Source of the DNA: SZUA-378 sp036652815 | GTDB lineage: Bacteria > Bacillota > Clostridia > Lachnospirales > Lachnospiraceae | DNA: 64,000 nt | Reading direction: 5' to 3' | Assembly (NCBI GenBank): GCA_036652815.1 | Contig: JAVVVE010000003.1 | Location: 61,164-125,163 of the forward strand | Shown: positions 46,889 to 56,098 of the stretch, piece after piece | Layout of the letters: each line of letters begins with the position of its first letter | How positions within the stretch are numbered: position 1 is the first letter of the stretch | Position numbers and translations under genes: made by a program | The notes under the pieces: generated by a model | What the model saw: only the letters and a program-made list of their open reading frames with translations | Database searches by the model: none | Told to the model about the DNA's origin: nothing

Positions 46889-49123
46889 CTATTCCTTGGA
46901 CCAATTTTCATATACGATCAGATCTTCAAGCTGTACTGATTCCGTAGCTGTCACATCGTCTTTATCGGAAATATTTAAGAACTCTGCACCGTCCCATAAG
47001 AATCCCATCAGATTATAGACCTTACCGTCCACTTCTGTGTGTAATTTGAGTGCGGCTTTGACATCTGCCTCTGCACTTTCTACCAATACATTGTCTGCTA
47101 ACGTAATCTTTTGATCGGTTAGGATGAGACCTTTATAATTCTTGTTGACCACCACATCACCCGTGGCAATAATCAGATGAAGATTGGGATCTCCCTTATA
47201 AACATAGGCCTCTCTTCCTGCATTATCAACTAAGATGCCGGATATTGAACGTTCTGTATCGATAAACTTAAACTGGCGTGCTGTGTCTCCATGTTGGTCT
47301 ATAAATTTCTTTAAGGTCGCACTGTCTACCAGATTATCAAAGACAATATTCTTGGTCAGATCGGTTTCTTTTAGATTGGTAAGCTCTGCATAATTCGTCA
47401 CCAGTTTGGTACATAACGCCTGAAACGTCTTATCATAAGTCATATATTGCGAGATTAATTTATTCTCTGCATCTTCTACCGTATTACTCTGTAAAACAGA
47501 CTGCTTTTGTGTTTGATTATAGCGAAGCATATTCCCCGCTAATTGCACCCGCACCATATCCTGTGGATCCTTCATCGTAATACCATTGGTATAGAAATCC
47601 ATATAAGCATCTATCTTGGGTACCTGGATGCCATAATAGTCTCGAAAGAAACGATTGGAGGCTGCTTCATCCGCAAATGTCATATAGTAATAGACCATCG
47701 TGCCGCGACTACCCTGTGCAAATACTTTTTCAGCCTGTGGTATACTGCCCTGATACTTGAGATAGTCAGACAAAGGATGCCCTAATTTATCAACTATAAG
47801 ATCGGCTTTTAGTTCCTGATATTCATCGGGGTGTTTCATAATCTCCTGGTACTCGGCTGCTGTCAATGGATTTTTGCCAAATTTAGATTTTCCATTTCTA
47901 ACCCCCAGACATTCTGCGGGAATCAGATACATCAACTGATTACTTTTCACGGATACCGATTCTCCGGTCATAACATTCCCGGTATGTTCTACCAAGGAAC
48001 TGCCATCACTGCCCTTTACCCCCTGCGTTCCAACATAAGCGTGCCCTGCCAGTGTTACCATCTCTGCTTTTTCTAAATCTAAGATCGTATCGGTTCCATT
48101 GATGAGGATCGCACTACTCTTATCTGCATTCTCTGCCAGATTTCCATAGCCATTATAAGTCCCTTGGATCACAGCCTGACTGCCTCTGCCTGTAAGATTC
48201 AGATCATCTGCGATATTGCTCTCACCTTGCAATGTGATCTTGGCAGGTACGAGCGTACTACCGGAAGCTACTTGTAGATCCGTCGCCCATAATTGACTCT
48301 TTTTATCTACAAATAATTCTGCATTCTCTAACGTTACGTCTCCCTTTACTACGATCTGTGATCCACCCATCAAGGATAATCGCAGCGGGGTAGCCCCATT
48401 CCCTGTTACCTTAACCGTAGAAGCATATAGATTGCCCTTCACTTCATTGGTTCCCAAAGTCCCTGTAGATAACCCTTCATCTGCCACCAGACTAAAGTTA
48501 GTGATATCGGGCAGCACGGTATTGGAAGCAAATCGCAGCTTCGGTAATGCTAATTTAATATCTGTCTGAATGATGGAAACATAACCAAAAGCGTCTTTAT
48601 AGTATACTTGTAGATTCTTTAAGACGACCCCTTCTTCTTCATAGGTTACCATCGTCGGGGTATTGGTACCGGTGGAAACAAGAGCCCCATATCCGGCATC
48701 CATAGTGCCGACCCATTTGGTCTTTTTTAAATATCCCTGCAACGTAGTGAGATCATATTGTGTATGGGCATTCTTCCCCAAAGCATCCCAGATATATGTG
48801 AAATATAAGGATTCCATCAGGTCATTTTTCTTGGTAATATCATAAGAGGAATAATTCTCCAGTACTTCTATATAGGCTTCACTAATCGCTTCTGAGACTA
48901 CATTTTGCAGCCCGATGCTGATCTCATCCATCGCCTGCTCCGCAGTGTAAAAGCTGTCTTTTGTTCGCATGTTTGTTTGTTTCATCTTATAATTAAGATA
49001 AGACGTCGTCATCACGAGGCTCCCAAGAATCGCAATAAAAGTCATCGCAATCAGCACCGATATCAACCCGGAACCGGTATTATTCAATTTACGATGTTGT
49101 TTTTTAAGATTCTTATTTAACAT
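46889..49123 (-). CDS. Very large minor prepilin, PilX/GspK-like
   Basis: The 744-residue protein has a prepilin-like N-terminus: a basic leader ending NNTG, then SGLISVLIAMTFIAILGSLV. The glutamate at +5 is absent, as in GspK/PilX-type tip pilins. Conserved KDSFYTAEQAMDEI follows the helix, as is usual for PilX-like proteins. A long beta-rich middle (about 200-400: repeated SLMGGSQIVVKGDVTLENA-type strands) looks like a right-handed beta-helix or DUF-type polymer-binding stalk. It is several times larger than known PilX. It probably starts pilus assembly as part of a tip complex with the other three minor pilins. Confidence 0.8.
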   Translation of the reverse strand: MLNKNLKKQHRKLNNTGSGLISVLIAMTFIAILGSLVMTTSYLNYKMKQTNMRTKDSFYTAEQAMDEISIGLQNVVSEAISEAYIEVLENYSSYDITKKNDLMESLYFTYIWDALGKNAHTQYDLTTLQGYLKKTKWVGTMDAGYGALVSTGTNTPTMVTYEEEGVVLKNLQVYYKDAFGYVSIIQTDIKLALPKLRFASNTVLPDITNFSLVADEGLSTGTLGTNEVKGNLYASTVKVTGNGATPLRLSLMGGSQIVVKGDVTLENAELFVDKKSQLWATDLQVASGSTLVPAKITLQGESNIADDLNLTGRGSQAVIQGTYNGYGNLAENADKSSAILINGTDTILDLEKAEMVTLAGHAYVGTQGVKGSDGSSLVEHTGNVMTGESVSVKSNQLMYLIPAECLGVRNGKSKFGKNPLTAAEYQEIMKHPDEYQELKADLIVDKLGHPLSDYLKYQGSIPQAEKVFAQGSRGTMVYYYMTFADEAASNRFFRDYYGIQVPKIDAYMDFYTNGITMKDPQDMVRVQLAGNMLRYNQTQKQSVLQSNTVEDAENKLISQYMTYDKTFQALCTKLVTNYAELTNLKETDLTKNIVFDNLVDSATLKKFIDQHGDTARQFKFIDTERSISGILVDNAGREAYVYKGDPNLHLIIATGDVVVNKNYKGLILTDQKITLADNVLVESAEADVKAALKLHTEVDGKVYNLMGFLWDGAEFLNISDKDDVTATESVQLEDLIVYENWSKE

Positions 49124-49151
49124 CCTGACCTGCTTCCTTTCTGTGATGACA

Positions 49152-50387
49152 CTAATCCATCTTTGTGCCTTCTAATGTGGCAATCGGCTGCCCTGCTCTG
49201 CTCACCGTTATCTTAATGGTATAGATTCTATTTTGCTGCTTTGTATCGTTCAATGGTTTTCCATCTGCACCGCATGCCTGTAAGACCTGTTTTGCCACAT
49301 CCCCCTTCACTGACGAAGTCCCATTTTTCTTAGCATAAGTAAGCTTACAGGTAAGTTTTTTTGCTGCATCATGTCGATTGGTACGAAAGGAAATAGCCGC
49401 TTTTGTATCCGCTGTAATGCTGCCTTTTGGATCCTCCAGGATATGATAATCCGGACGATAAGAGGTGTTGAGCAGATCATCTGCCGACTTCTCCTGTACC
49501 AGATAGCAGTTGGTCACAAGATTCCCCGAATTATCGACGATAATGGTGTCCTGATGTCCCTTTTTTGCTGCTTCATATCGTGGCATATACATGAGATAAA
49601 CAGCTGCTAACGGTTTTTTGGATTTTGCATTATCAAACAATTCTTTGGTCACTTTTTGTTTTCTATGTTCTTCTCTTACCACACGATCAGTTCCTTTCCA
49701 TTCATATTCTATCGTCATTATGACTTTACATAAATGAATCGTCTCATGCTCTTTATTCTGTGTGGTACCTTTATCCAGTAACGTAATCGTGATCTTGCGG
49801 TCAAGATTCTCTTTGAAGAACGTTTCGTCTTTTTTCTGATACCGAATCGGGTCTATGGCGTAGGCCTCTGCACTCCAACTGGCATATTGCTCATAGATAT
49901 TGTCATCCTGTGTCTGGTTCATCGAATAGATCGCACAATCTGACATGGTAATCGCATCCACATCTATGACTCTCTCAGCATTCTCCTGTGCATATACGGT
50001 AGGATCCAATTCTACCAATGCAGTAAAATCCTCTGCACGAGACTCCCCAATCTGGGCAGCGGTAATCGGGATACTGACCAAACCGTCTGTATTTACACTC
50101 CCGACATACTTGGCCAATGCATCCCTTACTTCTAATTCTATAAATTCTTCCATTAGATTCTCTGCGATGGTAGTTCCCTTCATCGTTTGCTTTGCTTTGC
50201 CACTGATTCTGGCAGAAGAGATGAAGCTCTGTAACAGTGGTACCACAATAATCGCAAGAATCGTAATGGCAATCAATAGCTCTATCAAAGAGAATCCACC
50301 CTGATTGGTACTACGGTCTGCTCTATTCGTTCGCTGTATCTTCTTCGGCTGCCTGTGCATCGTCCTGAGTCGTTGTATTCTCTGCAT
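49152..50387 (-). CDS. Minor prepilin, PilV-like
   Basis: About 411 residues, with an unusually long basic leader (roughly 30 residues) before the cleavage site in QGGFSLIELLIAITILAII. Glutamate at +5 and PLLQSFISSARISGKAKQT downstream fit PilV-type minor pilins. Several starts are possible (50393, 50387, 50360); 50387 has AGAAGGGG six bases upstream. All of them overlap the 3' end of pilO by 38-71 bases, an unusually long overlap in a different frame. A shorter leader is not possible unless a non-ATG start is used. Confidence 0.82.
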   Translation of the reverse strand: MQRIQRLRTMHRQPKKIQRTNRADRSTNQGGFSLIELLIAITILAIIVVPLLQSFISSARISGKAKQTMKGTTIAENLMEEFIELEVRDALAKYVGSVNTDGLVSIPITAAQIGESRAEDFTALVELDPTVYAQENAERVIDVDAITMSDCAIYSMNQTQDDNIYEQYASWSAEAYAIDPIRYQKKDETFFKENLDRKITITLLDKGTTQNKEHETIHLCKVIMTIEYEWKGTDRVVREEHRKQKVTKELFDNAKSKKPLAAVYLMYMPRYEAAKKGHQDTIIVDNSGNLVTNCYLVQEKSADDLLNTSYRPDYHILEDPKGSITADTKAAISFRTNRHDAAKKLTCKLTYAKKNGTSSVKGDVAKQVLQACGADGKPLNDTKQQNRIYTIKITVSRAGQPIATLEGTKMD

Positions 50388-51234
50388 TTGCATCCCCTTC
50401 TTCTGTCTTTTGCGTCACGCTTTTTTGCATCACATCAACAGAATGGAATAAGTTATCAGTTCCGATAGATACCGGTGGAATAGACGCCGGCTGATATTCT
50501 TTGTTGATGCCTTCCAGATAATAAAATGACATCTGCATCGTTCCTGCCAGATTACCGGTCTCCGCATCAAATGCCAGTTGTATCGATTCTATGCTTTTAC
50601 GACTCTCATCCTGATAGATATGCTTTAGAATATTTTTCATCTCGGTATAGGTAACGATATACCCACAGTCGACCTTTTCTCTAAATAGCCGCATCCCATC
50701 CTGATTTACCATCCCCGGCATAGCAAGCTCCGGTGCATTGGCTGTCTGTGCATCTGCATCAGGTGCTGCTACGGTTCCGCCTTCCTCTGCGGTAAGTGCT
50801 GCATCGGCTGCTACTGCTTCCTCAGACACTGCGGCCGGTCTTTGCGTTTCTTCTACTGTTTCCTCTGCCCCTTGTTCAGGCAGTACTTCCTCTGCCGGTG
50901 CCATATTGATATATTGCAAATTCAGATTGCCATCTGACTGATGTTCTAAATCTGTCAGATACATAATCTCATCTTCTTTTGTCAATCCGGTAGCATACTG
51001 GTCGAGCATCGCCTCTACCTCTGTTTTCATCGTAGCGGAAGTACTCGTATAGCCGTCTTGTTTCGCATATAACTGTTCCATATAAGTCACTTCATCTTGT
51101 AACGCTGCATTCGTAAGCCGCAGCGACTGCGTCGTAGTCTGTAGTCTCTGAAAGAGAAAGAAATAGGTACAGAAAACTAAAAGGATACCAAGAAATGCAA
51201 GTAATGTTTGTTTATCTTTTTTTGATAATTTCAT
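50323..51234 (-). CDS. pilO: PilO-like inner-membrane pilus assembly protein
   Basis: The 303-residue protein has a short cytoplasmic N-terminus, one membrane helix (about 12-28), a coiled-coil stretch (RLTNAALQDEVTYMEQLY), an Ala/Glu/Asp-rich linker (about 115-175) and a C-terminal ferredoxin-like part (about 190-265) characteristic of PilO. It then ends in another acidic Thr/Asp/Glu tail. Position after pilMN supports the assignment, because sequence alone is weak for this family. GGAGGATAGAAAC precedes the ATG. Confidence 0.75.
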   Translation of the reverse strand: MKLSKKDKQTLLAFLGILLVFCTYFFLFQRLQTTTQSLRLTNAALQDEVTYMEQLYAKQDGYTSTSATMKTEVEAMLDQYATGLTKEDEIMYLTDLEHQSDGNLNLQYINMAPAEEVLPEQGAEETVEETQRPAAVSEEAVAADAALTAEEGGTVAAPDADAQTANAPELAMPGMVNQDGMRLFREKVDCGYIVTYTEMKNILKHIYQDESRKSIESIQLAFDAETGNLAGTMQMSFYYLEGINKEYQPASIPPVSIGTDNLFHSVDVMQKSVTQKTEEGDANAENTTTQDDAQAAEEDTANE

Positions 51235-51246
51235 GTTTCTATCCTC

Positions 51247-52944
51247 CTATTCTTCTGCCTGCGTCGTTTCATCTGCATCATCTGCCTGCGTCGTTTCTTC
51301 TGCATCATCTGCCAGATATGTTTTATAATATACCGTCACGGTAAAGACCTGTTTCTCTTCTCCGGTATCCAGACTCTGCTTGGTAACTGCATCTAATGCA
51401 ACATAGGAAACACTGTCAAAGGTTTTGAGCATCGTAAGCGTCTGTGCTACGGACTCCTTGGTATCCGCAGTCATCTCCATCCTGATGCTGTCAGTCGTCG
51501 CATCCAGATTTAAAAGTGCGGTATTCGTCGGGATCTTGGTCTCCATCTCTGTTAAGAATGCCAGCAGCCCTTCATTATGATTCTTCGTTAAAACATGCAG
51601 TTCTTTGAGTTCTTCATATTGTTTTTTATAAGTCGAATATTCCTGATACATGGCTTCTACCGGTTTGAGTTCCAATGTTCTGGTCGTCAGATCCGACTGC
51701 TGTTTACGCTGTATCAGATACGGGACTACACAGAGAACAGTCATAATCAGTGAAACAAGAATACACCCTACCAAAATAAGATGAGACATTCTGGCAAAGT
51801 GTTCTTCTTTGGTCTCTGTTTTCTCTCCTTTGATTAATGTTTTCTTTTCTTTCAAGCCCGATAATAAATCAATCGGAGCAAAAGTTGCGCCGATACAGGT
51901 TAAGTATAGACCATGATCCTCTTCTGTTGCTTTTTTATCGAAGGAAACACCTTCTATTTTATGGATTGCATTGATCTGACTGCCTATCTCATTCGAAAGG
52001 AGTTGTTCCAGTCCCATAAAATTACTGCCCATCCCAAAGAGATTGATCTGCTCAATCGGATATGCCTGATTCTGTGAATTATAGTAATCCATGATTCTGG
52101 AAATACCACCAATGATATAAGAAAAGGCCGCTGTAGCTTCCTGGCGTTTCTTAATGGCATCCTCCTCTTCCATCTCCGGATGACTATGTTCCGGCATCGA
52201 TATCCATGGATTGATACAGAGGGTATGTTCCGATAATGCGATGGCATCCAGATAGGACATCTCTTCGCCTGATGGTTCACTAGACTGCAGTAGATGATAG
52301 ACATCTTCTATCCCATATCCTACCATCCTGGTCAGTACCACATTGGCATCTCTTAGAATCGTTACCAACGTTGATCTTTCATCTATCTTAATAATCAACT
52401 GCGTGCCTTGCTTACATTGTTCTTTCACTGCCTGAAAAACACTGTTACCGGTATAATCCAGTGCTGTCAGATTCATCCCAAGTGCTTTGGCAAATTCTTT
52501 ATAACTGTTAATCAGCGGATTGGGTACTGCCAACACCAATAGTTTATATTGCTGATTACCCTTGTTATCTGCTTCTGTCCCCAGAATATGATGTGCAAAC
52601 TGATATTTACTGACATCGATTGGAAAATAATCCATCGCATTGGATTTGACGATATTCGCAATCTTATTCTCTTTTACCAGTGGTATCGTAACTTCTCTGG
52701 TCGCTATCTTAGAGGAGTTGACTGTAGCGATCATGTTTTTGGCTTTGATCTTACGCTCTGCCAAAGCTTCTCGGCATTCCTCCAAAAAATCATCCTGCAA
52801 TACGATGGTACCATCTTCTAAGACGCCCTGTGGTGTCTCCAGCACAAAGCTCTGATATACTTTGGGATTCTTGACATGGTAATCCATCTCACATATCTTA
52901 GTTACGGAATATCCCATCTCAATACTGATGACTCTGTTTGCCAT
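51247..52944 (-). CDS. pilM: PilM-PilN fusion protein
   Basis: The 565-residue protein joins two alignment-complex parts that are usually separate. Residues about 1-370 are the actin-like PilM ATPase (SIEMGYSVTKICEM phosphate loop, NSSKIATREVTIP, FPIDVSKY). A membrane helix at about 387-407 follows, then a PilN-like coiled coil (PVEAMYQEYSTYKKQYEELKEL) and C-terminal ferredoxin-like domain. It ends in an acidic repeat (ADDAEETTQ / ADDADETTQ). In Gram-negative systems the N-terminal peptide of PilN docks into PilM; fusion would make this permanent. It lies 12 bases upstream of pilO. Confidence 0.85.
   Translation of the reverse strand: MANRVISIEMGYSVTKICEMDYHVKNPKVYQSFVLETPQGVLEDGTIVLQDDFLEECREALAERKIKAKNMIATVNSSKIATREVTIPLVKENKIANIVKSNAMDYFPIDVSKYQFAHHILGTEADNKGNQQYKLLVLAVPNPLINSYKEFAKALGMNLTALDYTGNSVFQAVKEQCKQGTQLIIKIDERSTLVTILRDANVVLTRMVGYGIEDVYHLLQSSEPSGEEMSYLDAIALSEHTLCINPWISMPEHSHPEMEEEDAIKKRQEATAAFSYIIGGISRIMDYYNSQNQAYPIEQINLFGMGSNFMGLEQLLSNEIGSQINAIHKIEGVSFDKKATEEDHGLYLTCIGATFAPIDLLSGLKEKKTLIKGEKTETKEEHFARMSHLILVGCILVSLIMTVLCVVPYLIQRKQQSDLTTRTLELKPVEAMYQEYSTYKKQYEELKELHVLTKNHNEGLLAFLTEMETKIPTNTALLNLDATTDSIRMEMTADTKESVAQTLTMLKTFDSVSYVALDAVTKQSLDTGEEKQVFTVTVYYKTYLADDAEETTQADDADETTQAEE
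51253..51312 (-). repeat. 27-bp tandem repeat at 3' end of pilMN
   Basis: Two and a bit copies of a 27-base unit (TCTGCCTGCGTCGTTTCATC and variants on the plus strand) encode the acidic DETTQAEE/AEETTQADD tail of the PilM-PilN protein. Confidence 0.7.
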
Positions 52945-52977
52945 AATAATCTTACCTTTCCCTTTGTTTTATCTATT

Positions 52978-53733
52978 TTACAAAAACAGACTTACATACC
53001 ACTGTATCAGAGGTTCTCCCCACAACAGTGCTATCATGACGCCGATAGACAAATAGGGTCCCATCGCCAGTACATGATCTGCCTTGCTGACTGTCATTCG
53101 AATCACATGTATCACCGAACCGATCACACAGCCCAATAGAAATGCCAGTATAATCAGTCTCCATCCAAGGACAAGTCCACAAACCGCCATCAGTTTCATA
53201 TCTCCGCCACCGATGCCTCGTCCTTTTGTGATCCATATTATAATCTGTAAAAAAACACTCACTGCAAAAAATCCAATGATATAGGTCGAAAAATGTGGAT
53301 ACTGCAATGCCATATGGCATAAGCCCAAGCATCCTATAAAAATGTTGATTCCAAAAGGAATCTCATATGTGCGGATATCTATCACACTCAAGGTCAGTAA
53401 CGCCGATGCAAGCAAACAATATAAGACGGTTTCCACCGTACCTCCATACCGCATCACGATGATAAGATATAAAATCCCATTCATCGCTTCCACGATCGGA
53501 TATTGAATGGATATCTTCTGCCTGCATTGACGGCATCTGCCTTTTAATACAAGAAAGCTAAATAGTGGTACGAGGTCGTACCACTTTAGCTGATAACCGC
53601 ATTGCATACAATGCGATCTGACTGTTACTATGTTCTCATGGTTTGGTATTCGGCAGATACATACATTTAAGAAGCTGCCGATTACCAATCCATAAAGTAC
53701 AAATACTAGGTAAAGAAAATAATTTGGTATCAT
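52978..53733 (-). CDS. pilD: Prepilin peptidase (leader peptidase/N-methyltransferase)
   Basis: A24-family aspartic protease in the membrane, 251 residues, that cleaves and methylates the prepilins of this operon. The bifunctional form is indicated by the N-terminal zinc cysteines (CMQCGYQL and CRQCRQK) and the GSFLNVCICRIP motif. Catalytic aspartates are seen in VIDIRTYEIP and GIGGGDMKLM. About seven membrane helices are expected. It is placed between the major pilins and pilMN. The upstream sequence is C-rich with only AAAGGA 12 bases away, so its ribosome binding site is weak, consistent with low enzyme levels. Confidence 0.95.
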   Translation of the reverse strand: MIPNYFLYLVFVLYGLVIGSFLNVCICRIPNHENIVTVRSHCMQCGYQLKWYDLVPLFSFLVLKGRCRQCRQKISIQYPIVEAMNGILYLIIVMRYGGTVETVLYCLLASALLTLSVIDIRTYEIPFGINIFIGCLGLCHMALQYPHFSTYIIGFFAVSVFLQIIIWITKGRGIGGGDMKLMAVCGLVLGWRLIILAFLLGCVIGSVIHVIRMTVSKADHVLAMGPYLSIGVMIALLWGEPLIQWYVSLFL

Positions 53734-53784
53734 AGGGGGAGGTGTCCTTTACTTGTGGTGCATGGTGCAAGGGGTGGTAAGGGG

Positions 53785-54240
53785 TTAATCAACGTATTTT
53801 CCGGTTAGGATGCCATCAGCCGTTGTGTCACTTGTAACAGTAATACTTCCATTTGTTTCAACCTTAATAGTTAATACAACTTTATTTCCAGTAGTTGTCG
53901 TCCATTTAGATGATTTTAATGGTAATTTATCAAGGCCAAGCCCTGCTGCGTTTAATGCTGCTATTGTGCCTGTGTCTGTACACGTTGCCGTTGCACCCGG
54001 GTTTAACGTAATCGTAGTGTTTGCAATTTCAGCAGTTGTTTTCATCGGATCTGCCGCATACACCTGCAATGCCGTTACGATGGATGCCACGTTCTGAACA
54101 TCGGTTGATTTTCTGGATCGTTCAATATACTTGAAGAACTGTGGTGCCATAACACCTACCAATACTGCCATAATCGCAATTACGATAATTAATTCCACTA
54201 GGGAAAATCCTCGGTTATTTCTTTTTTTCTTTTTGTTCAT
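53785..54240 (-). CDS. pilA: Major type IV pilin, copy 1
   Basis: The 151-residue prepilin has leader MNKKKKRNNRG, cleavage before FSLVELIIVIAIMAVLVGV and glutamate at +5. The N-terminal helix, through YIERSRKSTDVQNVASIVTALQVYAADPM, is nearly identical to that of copy 2, while the C-terminal beta domain differs and is rich in Thr with two cysteines absent in the helix. GGAGACAAAAC precedes the ATG. It lies 98 bases after copy 2. Confidence 0.93.
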   Translation of the reverse strand: MNKKKKRNNRGFSLVELIIVIAIMAVLVGVMAPQFFKYIERSRKSTDVQNVASIVTALQVYAADPMKTTAEIANTTITLNPGATATCTDTGTIAALNAAGLGLDKLPLKSSKWTTTTGNKVVLTIKVETNGSITVTSDTTADGILTGKYVD

Positions 54241-54338
54241 GTTTTGTCTCCTTTTTTCTTCTTATTATAATTATTATTTATCTTCAACACTTCTGCCCCT
54301 ATTAACAGAAATGTGTCATGATCCTATGTCGCATAGCG

Positions 54339-54809
54339 TTAGCTGTAGGTGCCGGTCAGGATCTCGGGTGCTCCGGGACAAGTCATGGTAAATTGCCCCT
54401 TTGCATCTACCGTTACCTCTATTACGACCTTTCCATCCGCCGTCCATTTAGAAGATTTTAAACGCAGCTCATCCGGTTTCAGCCCTGCTGCATTCAATGC
54501 CAGATACATACCGGCATCGGTACTCTCTGCCTTGCCATTCGTCGTTAACGTAATCGTACCGGTTGCTAATTTATCTTCTTCCTTTTTTATCATCGGATCC
54601 GCGGCATACACCTGTAAGGCAGTGACGATGGATGCCACATTCTGAACATCGGTTGATTTTCTGGATCGCTCGATATATTTGAAAAACTGTGGTGCCATCA
54701 CGCCTATCAGTACTGCCATAATCGCAATTACGATGATTAATTCCACCAGGGAAAATCCTCTGTTATGGATTTTATTACATTTTTTATTATATTTATTATT
54801 ACATTTCAT
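54339..54809 (-). CDS. pilA: Major type IV pilin, copy 2
   Basis: The 156-residue prepilin has a basic leader ending HNRG, then FSLVELIIVIAIMAVLIGV with glutamate at +5. The frame opens at 54845, but the ATG at 54809 (MKCNNKYNKK) has GAGGAAAGG upstream and gives a normal leader. The N-terminal half matches copy 1 almost residue for residue, also at DNA level (VMAPQFFKYIERSRKSTD), marking a tandem duplication or gene conversion. The C-terminal domain differs (KSSKWTADGKVV, ending ILTGTYS). It follows pilC. Confidence 0.93.
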   Translation of the reverse strand: MKCNNKYNKKCNKIHNRGFSLVELIIVIAIMAVLIGVMAPQFFKYIERSRKSTDVQNVASIVTALQVYAADPMIKKEEDKLATGTITLTTNGKAESTDAGMYLALNAAGLKPDELRLKSSKWTADGKVVIEVTVDAKGQFTMTCPGAPEILTGTYS

Positions 54810-54834
54810 TTTGCCTTTCCTCATTTCAGTATGA

Positions 54835-56049
54835 TTACAAGGCATCGAGGCCTGTGTACATCGACATCATCGGTGCCATAACTGCTGCGATCAAAAGTCC
54901 TACGATAGCGGCCATCACGATAATAATCGCCGGTTCCATCGCTGCCATCAACGACTGCGTCGCTGTCTCTACTTCTTCATCATAATAATCTGCCAGTTTA
55001 TCTAACATATCCTCCGTGGAGCCCGCTTCTTCTCCGATACGGATCATATGATACACCATGGGTGGGAACAGACCACATTGTTCCAACGGTGTCGATAGTG
55101 GAAGTCCTCTTACGATATCGGCTTTGGCATCTACCAGAGCTGCTTTAAACAAAGCATTATCCATCGTTCTGCCTGTGATCTCAACCGCTTCCACGAGTGG
55201 AACACCGGCTGCCAATAAGGTGCTAAGTGTCCTTGCCAGTTGTGAGGAGGCTGATTTGACCGTTAAGTTCTTGAAGATAGGGATTTTGAGTGCCAGCTTG
55301 CTCACGGTTAATTGTCCGATATCTGTTTTCGTAAAATAACGAATCCCCACAACAACCGCCACGAGCAACGGAATCAACAGGAACCAGAACTTTAAGATAA
55401 AATCACTGGCTGCTACCACCGCCTGTGTAATCGCAGGTAATTCCATATCCATATCCTTGAACATATCTGTATAGTTAGGGATAACAAAAGCAAGCATCAG
55501 GATAACCACTGCTACTGCCACGATGGCAATCACACAAGGATAGATCATCGCTTTCTTTACCAGTGCTTTTGTCTTGGCTGCCTTTTCAAAATGAATCGCC
55601 ATACGTTCAAAGGCAACATCCAGGCTACCGGAAGATTCTCCGGCCGCAATCGTTGTAATCATCAGCTTGGGAAAGATGTCTTGGAATAAATCAAGACTGC
55701 CCGAGAGCGTCTCTCCTTTTTCTACCCCTGCCTGAATCTCTTTGATGGCTTTGGCTAATTTTTTATTCTCTGTTTGATCTTTTAAAAGACGAAGTGCTTC
55801 TAAAATCGTGACTCCTGCTCTGGTCATACTGACAAATTGTCTGCAAAAGATGCTCAAATCTCTGGCGGAGACTTTTTTACCAAATCCCAAAGAAATATCT
55901 TTATTTAATGCATTCTGTTCTTTGATGCTCACCGTCAAAAGTCCTTGATGTTTGAGTCCTAAGCGGACAGCTTCCTCCGAATCTGCCTCGATACTTCCTT
56001 TACTCTCTTTTCCTGCTTTATCTACTGCTATATATCCATAGGTAGCCAT
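54835..56049 (-). CDS. pilC: Type IV pilus inner-membrane platform protein PilC
   Basis: Polytopic platform of the pilus motor, 404 residues, with two GspF domains (about 65-190 and 270-395). Motifs: FCRQFVSMTRAGVTILEAL, TIAAGESSGSLDVAFERMA and the second copy RIGEEAGSTEDMLDKLADYYDEEV. Three membrane helices are seen (about 168-190, 220-240, 372-392). It follows pilB by about 50 bases. Confidence 0.96.
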   Translation of the reverse strand: MATYGYIAVDKAGKESKGSIEADSEEAVRLGLKHQGLLTVSIKEQNALNKDISLGFGKKVSARDLSIFCRQFVSMTRAGVTILEALRLLKDQTENKKLAKAIKEIQAGVEKGETLSGSLDLFQDIFPKLMITTIAAGESSGSLDVAFERMAIHFEKAAKTKALVKKAMIYPCVIAIVAVAVVILMLAFVIPNYTDMFKDMDMELPAITQAVVAASDFILKFWFLLIPLLVAVVVGIRYFTKTDIGQLTVSKLALKIPIFKNLTVKSASSQLARTLSTLLAAGVPLVEAVEITGRTMDNALFKAALVDAKADIVRGLPLSTPLEQCGLFPPMVYHMIRIGEEAGSTEDMLDKLADYYDEEVETATQSLMAAMEPAIIIVMAAIVGLLIAAVMAPMMSMYTGLDAL

Positions 56050-56098
56050 GTATCAACCTGCTCCTTCCGATGCTGTCTGCATTTATTCTCGGCATATT

